Positions 60,024-64,000 of a stretch of 64,000 nucleotides of DNA are shown piece after piece. Source of the stretch: Thermofilum sp. (GTDB taxonomy: Archaea > Thermoproteota > Thermoprotei > Thermofilales > Thermofilaceae); contig JAVYKX010000002.1 in NCBI GenBank assembly GCA_038741495.1, positions 62,001 to 126,000 of the forward strand. The letters are read 5' to 3'. Position numbers and translations under genes: made by a program. How positions within the stretch are numbered: the first letter of the stretch is position 1; each line of letters opens with the position of its first letter. Below the pieces are notes generated by a model. That model saw only the letters and a list, made by a program, of their open reading frames with translations. It was not told the origin of the DNA and ran no database searches.

Positions 60024-60817
60024 TTGATCATCACCTCGACCGGAGCTCCGTGAACGCTGCTTAGGAACTCTATTTCTGAATCGTGTAATACTCCAGGAAT
60101 AACAACGGAGTGTGGAGGAGGACCAAAATCTTCTCCAGCTAACTCCCGCAGCTCTCCAACCTTCACCACTTCATCGGGAGCCGTAGCCCTGGCGACACCT
60201 ATTGCGAGTGTATCCTCTGAGATAACATGCTCGTGAAAAACTTCTTCAAGCTCGAGCAGTAGAGCGGCAGCTGTAGCAACATCCATGTACACACCCTCCT
60301 GCCTCCGGATCTCGAGGAGAAGGAGTGTGTGCAATCCTCTCCTGAGGTTATCCCTTATCACAGCATAGGTAGTGTAAGGGTAGATCTTCCTTCCTCTTTC
60401 AGGAAACACCAGCGTGACCGGTCTGCCGAACCTGTAAACGTGCAACCCTGTTGAGCAGATAACCCCGTCGAAAACCGAAGGGGCGGGTAGAATTTTCACA
60501 GGTATACCAGCCTTTCGAGCTTCAACTACGAGAGAGGTGTGCGTAGTTGCTATGAGGGGGTGCCCGAATGTTAAGAGTAGAACGGTGCTTTTCCGTGCTT
60601 GCTCGAGCAGTTCCCTGCCGGACTGCTCTTCCAAATCCTGGCGAGCGACCTCCTCTACATGCTTTCCGAAAAGCTCCTCTAGAGCCTCAAGACTGAACCC
60701 CGGCGCCAGGCTGGTGTACTGCTCGAGGTATATCCGGTCAGCTCCTCTAGCGATCTCGATGACTCCCAGAGGTAGGTCTCTCAAGCCGTAGAGCCCTATA
60801 CCGGCTATTACGAGCAT
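59975..60817 (-). CDS. dphB: Diphthine synthase
   Basis: An SAM-dependent methyltransferase that modifies the diphthamide histidine of elongation factor 2. MLVIAGIGLYGLRDLPLG at the start, LLTFGHPLIATTHTSLVVEA (CbiF-type fold), VICSTGLHVYRFGRPVTLVF, and PHSVVIPGVLH-type ending. 280 residues, normal length. It overlaps the nucleotidyltransferase gene, which suggests joint transcription. Confidence 0.93.
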   Translation of the reverse strand: MLVIAGIGLYGLRDLPLGVIEIARGADRIYLEQYTSLAPGFSLEALEELFGKHVEEVARQDLEEQSGRELLEQARKSTVLLLTFGHPLIATTHTSLVVEARKAGIPVKILPAPSVFDGVICSTGLHVYRFGRPVTLVFPERGRKIYPYTTYAVIRDNLRRGLHTLLLLEIRRQEGVYMDVATAAALLLELEEVFHEHVISEDTLAIGVARATAPDEVVKVGELRELAGEDFGPPPHSVVIPGVLHDSEIEFLSSVHGAPVEVMINWNKHVKKRLESTFEP

Positions 60818-60848
60818 TACCGAATACCGTGTTTACTGTAGCTTGGTA

Positions 60849-61820
60849 TCACTTCTTAACAGGGAGTTTGAGACCCAGCTTCTTAACAAGCTCCTTGTAG
60901 CGGTTTCTCACTGTTACTTCAGTCACCTTCGCCGCCCTAGCGACCTCTTTTTGAGTTCTCATCTCGCCATTCTGGAGAGCTGCTATGTAAATTGCTGCAG
61001 CCGCAAGGCCTGCCGGGTCCTTCCCCGCAGTTAAGCCGGCAGCGCGAGCTTTATCTAAGATCTCTATCGCTGCTTTTATCGTCTGGCCAGAGAGCCTGAG
61101 GTAAGAGCCGATTCTCGGAACGAAGTCGGCAGCATTGGGCAGCGGGACCTTTATGGATGCCTCGCGCAAGAGCAGTCTGTAGCACCTGGCTACGTCCTTC
61201 CTCCCAGCTCTAGTGTAAACAGCGATTTCGTCTAATGTTCTCGGCAGCTTAAGCTCCCGGCATGCTGCGTAAACCGCAGCGGCCATAACGGACTCTATCG
61301 AGCGTCCTCTAACAAGATTGCTCTCCAGAGCTCTCTTGTATATTTCGAGAGCCCGGTCAAGGACAGTCTTGGGAAGGCCTAGTTGCGCGCTCAACCTCTC
61401 CAGCTCGATAACCGCTTGAGCAAGGTTTCTCTCCATAGAGCTCTGGGCCCGAGCCCTGACCTGCCACTTCCTTAAACGCAGCATTTCAAGCTTCCTTCGA
61501 AGGCTGATCTCGCGGCCGGCAGCGTCCCGGCCACCCCAATCGATATCGGTGACTAGGCTCTCAACCCCAAAGCTAGAGATGGGTGCGCCTACGCGGCTCC
61601 GCCGTTCCCTCTCTTCTGGCGTGAAAGCGCGCCACTCCGCTCCTAGGTCTATTTCTCTTTCACTCATCACGTAGCCGCACTCCGCGCAGATTACCTCTCC
61701 CCGGCTCGGATCGTACACAAGCTTTGTGCTGCCGCAATGCGGGCACTTCAGCTCAGCAGCCGCCTCCTCGGGAGGCTCCTCTTGCTTATCCTCCCTTAAG
61801 TATCTAAACACTTCTACCAC
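60849..61820 (-). CDS. tfb: Transcription initiation factor B (TFB)
   Basis: TFB recruits RNA polymerase to TBP on the TATA box. N-terminal zinc ribbon (CPHC...CAEC, about residues 26-48), the B-finger/linker with [20 protein letters not shown], then two cyclin repeats (about 125-215 and 220-320) with [20 protein letters not shown] and [14 protein letters not shown]. Start uncertain: GTG 61820 or 61811; minus-strand TATA-like GTTTATAAGG (about 61866-61875) and GTTTAAATAGG nearby could both serve. Confidence 0.95.
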   Translation of the reverse strand: MVEVFRYLREDKQEEPPEEAAAELKCPHCGSTKLVYDPSRGEVICAECGYVMSEREIDLGAEWRAFTPEERERRSRVGAPISSFGVESLVTDIDWGGRDAAGREISLRRKLEMLRLRKWQVRARAQSSMERNLAQAVIELERLSAQLGLPKTVLDRALEIYKRALESNLVRGRSIESVMAAAVYAACRELKLPRTLDEIAVYTRAGRKDVARCYRLLLREASIKVPLPNAADFVPRIGSYLRLSGQTIKAAIEILDKARAAGLTAGKDPAGLAAAAIYIAALQNGEMRTQKEVARAAKVTEVTVRNRYKELVKKLGLKLPVKK

Positions 61821-61891
61821 CCCGAAACCTATTTAAACGCTACCCTAAGGCTACGTGAAGTTACCTTATAAACATTTCGCTTTTAGGGAAG

Positions 61892-62305
61892 TTAACGCAG
61901 CCTTAAAGAAGCTTTCGCCACGAGGTAAACCTTCACTCCCAACTCTCTAGCTCTCTTGCGCATTTTGCGGTCAGCCGTTACGAGTATCTTTCCTTCCGCG
62001 CGCGCAGCTTCGATAACGATATCGTCGACCGGCCCCTCTGAAAAACCAGGGTCAACGATAGAGATCATCTTCCCCCACTTCTCAAGCATTTGATTAATTA
62101 CCGCGAGCGCTACTGCAGCTTTTACAGCTCGGGAGCCTTTACCCTTTTCTGCCAAGAACTTTATCTCTTGGAGAACCGGTGCTGGGATTATGATCCTGCA
62201 GACAGGAACTTGGGCCTGAAGCGTTAGATCGACAATATCTACCTTCCTATCCACTGCGAATAGTATGCTGCTCGTGTCGAGAACAGCCTCGTAACACTTC
62301 GGCAT
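61892..62305 (-). CDS. PIN-domain nuclease, Fcf1/VapC-like
   Basis: 137 residues with PIN acidic residues: VLDTSSILFAVD (Asp), PVLQEIKFLAEKG (Glu), VDDIVIEAARAEGKILVTADRKM (two Asp). The form resembles archaeal Fcf1/Utp24-type PIN proteins used in rRNA processing more than toxin VapC, because no small antitoxin gene sits next to it. The two roles cannot be separated by eye. Confidence 0.8.
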   Translation of the reverse strand: MPKCYEAVLDTSSILFAVDRKVDIVDLTLQAQVPVCRIIIPAPVLQEIKFLAEKGKGSRAVKAAVALAVINQMLEKWGKMISIVDPGFSEGPVDDIVIEAARAEGKILVTADRKMRKRARELGVKVYLVAKASLRLR

Positions 62306-62470
62306 TGTTCAATCAAACCGTGAAAATCACGTCGAGGAGTATCTTTCAAGTTTTTGCCGAAGCAGAAGCACGCGCACCTCACGATGTCCTAGCGATAAGA
62401 TAGGAATGGTATACATGTTATCAATGGTGAAAGTTTATTTTCTAAACTAATATGCAGTGCATCGAGCCGG

Positions 62471-63829
62471 ATGAGTGAGCCGGGAAGATCTCCCAAGAGG
62501 CGTGTCATCATACTGGGCGCTGGGGGGAGGGATTTTCACAATTTTAATGTTCTTTTTCGCAGCAACCCTGAGTACGAGGTTGTAGCTTTTGCGGCCACTC
62601 AGATCCCCAACATAGATAACCGGCTATATCCCCCGGAGCTTGCGGGCCCCCTGTACCCCAATGGTATACCGATTATCTCGCTGAGCAAAATGGAGGAGAT
62701 TATCAAAAAGAATCTCGTAGATGAGGTTTTACTATCGTACAGCGATATAACGTGCGAGGAGCTTGCAGAGATTGTGAACAAAGTAGTCTCGATGGGGGCG
62801 GACTTCGTCGTGCCCTCGCCGAGGAGAACTATGCTCAAGTCCAGTAAGCCTGTGATCGCGATTACTGCTTCGCGGACGGGGGCCGGGAAGAGCACCGTCT
62901 CGCGTTACGTGGCACGGATCCTTAGAGAGCTAGGAGTGCGCTACGTGATCGTCAGGCATCCTATGCCTTACGGAGATCTCAGCAAGTCCGTGGTTCAAAG
63001 GTTTGCCAGCTACGAAGATGTGGATAAGTACAACTGTACGATTGAGGAGAGAGAAGAGTACGAGCCGCATATAGCTGAGGGTAGCGTAGTTTACGCTGGT
63101 GTTGATTACGAGAGAGTACTACGGGAAGCTGAGAGAGAAGGCGATGTGATCATTTGGGATGGAGGTAACAACGATGTACCGTTCTTCTGGCCTGACCTTC
63201 ACATCACTGTCGTGGATCCTACTAGACCTAAGGACGTTTTAACCTCTTTCCCTGGTGCCGTGAACGTAACGTCAGCAGATGTCATAGTGATCAACAAGGT
63301 TAATCTTGCTCCTCGCGAGCATGTAAAGCACGTTCTCCAGACAGTCAGGTCCGTGAACCCCCGAGCAGAGGTGATAGAGGCTGAGTCAGTACTGCGAGTA
63401 GACAAGCCCGAACTGGTGCGTGGTAAGAGAGTCGTTGTCGTAGAGGATGCTCCCACCGTTACACACGGCTCGCTAAGCCATGCAGCAGGCTATCAGGCAG
63501 CAATCGAGTATGGCGCAAGCGAGATAGTTGATCCAAGAGCTTACGCTGTTGGTAGCTTGAAAGAGGTTTACGATAAGTACCCATGGCTTGGGCGCGTTGT
63601 TCCGGCACTCGGCTACGGGGAGACGCAAATGAGAGATCTCGAGGAAACGCTGAACCGTGTTGATGCCCACACGATAATTCTCGGTACTCCCGCGGACATA
63701 TCCCGCGTACTGAAGCTCAACAAACCTGTAGTGAAGGTATTCTTCGAGCTGAGGGAGACGGAGGGCAAGAGGCTCCGCAAGATAATCGAAGAATTCGCTA
63801 AGCGCGCCCTAGCGGTTTACAGCAAGTGA
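62471..63829 (+). CDS. P-loop GTPase of the COG2403 / cyclic 2,3-diphosphoglycerate synthase-like family
   Basis: 452 residues. The N-terminal Rossmann-like part VIILGAGGRDFHNFNVLFRS is typical. A P-loop follows near residue 133 (ITASRTGAGKSTVSRYV), then VIWDGGNNDVPFF, VVDPTRPKDVLTSFPG, and VIVINKVNLAPREH, which resembles the NKxD GTP motif. Database names of this family include cyclic 2,3-diphosphoglycerate synthase, an osmolyte/thermoprotectant enzyme of some methanogens, but the function here is uncertain. A TATA-like GTTTATTTTC lies about 38 bases upstream. Confidence 0.8.
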   Translation: MSEPGRSPKRRVIILGAGGRDFHNFNVLFRSNPEYEVVAFAATQIPNIDNRLYPPELAGPLYPNGIPIISLSKMEEIIKKNLVDEVLLSYSDITCEELAEIVNKVVSMGADFVVPSPRRTMLKSSKPVIAITASRTGAGKSTVSRYVARILRELGVRYVIVRHPMPYGDLSKSVVQRFASYEDVDKYNCTIEEREEYEPHIAEGSVVYAGVDYERVLREAEREGDVIIWDGGNNDVPFFWPDLHITVVDPTRPKDVLTSFPGAVNVTSADVIVINKVNLAPREHVKHVLQTVRSVNPRAEVIEAESVLRVDKPELVRGKRVVVVEDAPTVTHGSLSHAAGYQAAIEYGASEIVDPRAYAVGSLKEVYDKYPWLGRVVPALGYGETQMRDLEETLNRVDAHTIILGTPADISRVLKLNKPVVKVFFELRETEGKRLRKIIEEFAKRALAVYSK

Positions 63830-63891
63830 GCCCGAACCCCAGTTAGGTATAAGTTACCGCTTTTTGGGAAAGATCGGCGGAGTGTCGGGGT

Positions 63892-64000
63892 GTGCCTCAA
63901 GAGGGTAAACTGCTAGTACTCTGCGTCGACAGGGATAACGATATAGGCACGACGCTAGGTGTGCAAACCCCCATACTAGGAGAGGAGGCTTTGACGAGAG
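63892..64000 (+). CDS. DUF373 family protein, 5' end only
   Basis: The frame starts at GTG 63892 and runs off the right edge (36 codons). Its opening, [17 protein letters not shown], then PILGEEAL, is the signature start of DUF373, an archaeal family of multi-pass membrane proteins with a soluble N-terminus. A TATA-like GGTATAAGTT lies about 40 bases upstream. Confidence 0.75.
   Translation, partial: MPQEGKLLVLCVDRDNDIGTTLGVQTPILGEEALTR

Noticed and set aside
61892-62305. VapBC toxin-antitoxin pair
   Set aside because: No small antitoxin-like gene next to the PIN gene; the form is closer to Fcf1-type rRNA-processing nucleases.
1-64000. CRISPR arrays, insertion sequences, integrated elements
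   Set aside because: No regularly spaced repeats, transposase or integrase motifs, or flanking terminal repeats were found.

Overview
The window reads as chromosome of a hyperthermophilic member of the Thermoproteota (Crenarchaeota), most like Thermofilum and its relatives. The sequence signs are reverse gyrase, Alba, Elf1, Spt4/Rpo7, TFB, a complete crenactin/arcadin cluster, ether-lipid genes, a proline tRNA interrupted by two non-canonical introns, GC-rich stable RNAs, and many leaderless genes whose GTG/ATG lies about 25 bases after a TATA box. The species assignment is an inference from gene content.

Layout. 1-6.7 kb: P-loop/nucleoside-hydrolase-like protein (partial), Sec61beta, GGGP synthase, Elf1, an RPA-like ssDNA-binding protein with a SWIM zinc-finger partner, AspRS, L34e, cytidylate kinase. 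6.7-13.2 kb: deoxyhypusine synthase, Spt4, Rpo7, SRP RNA, NMN adenylyltransferase and reverse gyrase. 13.2-24 kb: two complete four-subunit 2-oxoacid:ferredoxin oxidoreductase operons (gamma-delta-alpha-beta), separated by CoA, glycolipid and tRNA-methylation genes, a DUF2070 membrane protein and a puzzling GC-rich intergenic stretch near 18.8-19.5 kb. 24-31 kb: class III aminotransferase, tRNA-Pro, an HTH protein, prenyl diphosphate synthase, isopentenyl phosphate kinase, YjbQ, ADP-forming acyl-CoA synthetase. 31-36 kb: a five-gene Liv-type amino-acid ABC transporter. 36-45 kb: MoaA, a tiny zinc ribbon, the crenactin/arcadin cluster, Alba and the PIN-ATPase PINA. 45-49.5 kb: regulators, a diverged flavoprotein-like protein, a sugar-type dehydrogenase, 5S rRNA, geranylgeranyl reductase. 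49.6-57.6 kb: a membrane-protein/ATPase block with a pilin-like gene, a six-TM CedA-like protein, a HerA/VirB4 ATPase, a ParA-like ATPase and a short XPD-like helicase, which I read as a Ced/Ted-type DNA-import apparatus. 57.7-64 kb: methionine aminopeptidase, endonuclease V, a nucleotidyltransferase, diphthine synthase, TFB, a PIN nuclease, a P-loop GTPase and a partial DUF373 protein.

How the genes fit together. Four membrane-lipid steps are scattered here: isopentenyl phosphate kinase, prenyl diphosphate synthase, GGGP synthase and geranylgeranyl reductase. Peptide and amino-acid fermentation is suggested by the Liv importer, the aminotransferase, two oxidoreductases making acyl-CoA and reduced ferredoxin, and the ADP-forming synthetase that would harvest acyl-CoA as ATP. 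The most interesting candidates are the DNA-import block at 49.6-57.6 kb and an HTH protein (25.86 kb) whose last 19 residues resemble the tail of the arcadin-2 candidate (39.8 kb). That resemblance suggests a DNA-binding protein able to contact the crenactin filament. No CRISPR array, transposase or integrase was seen.
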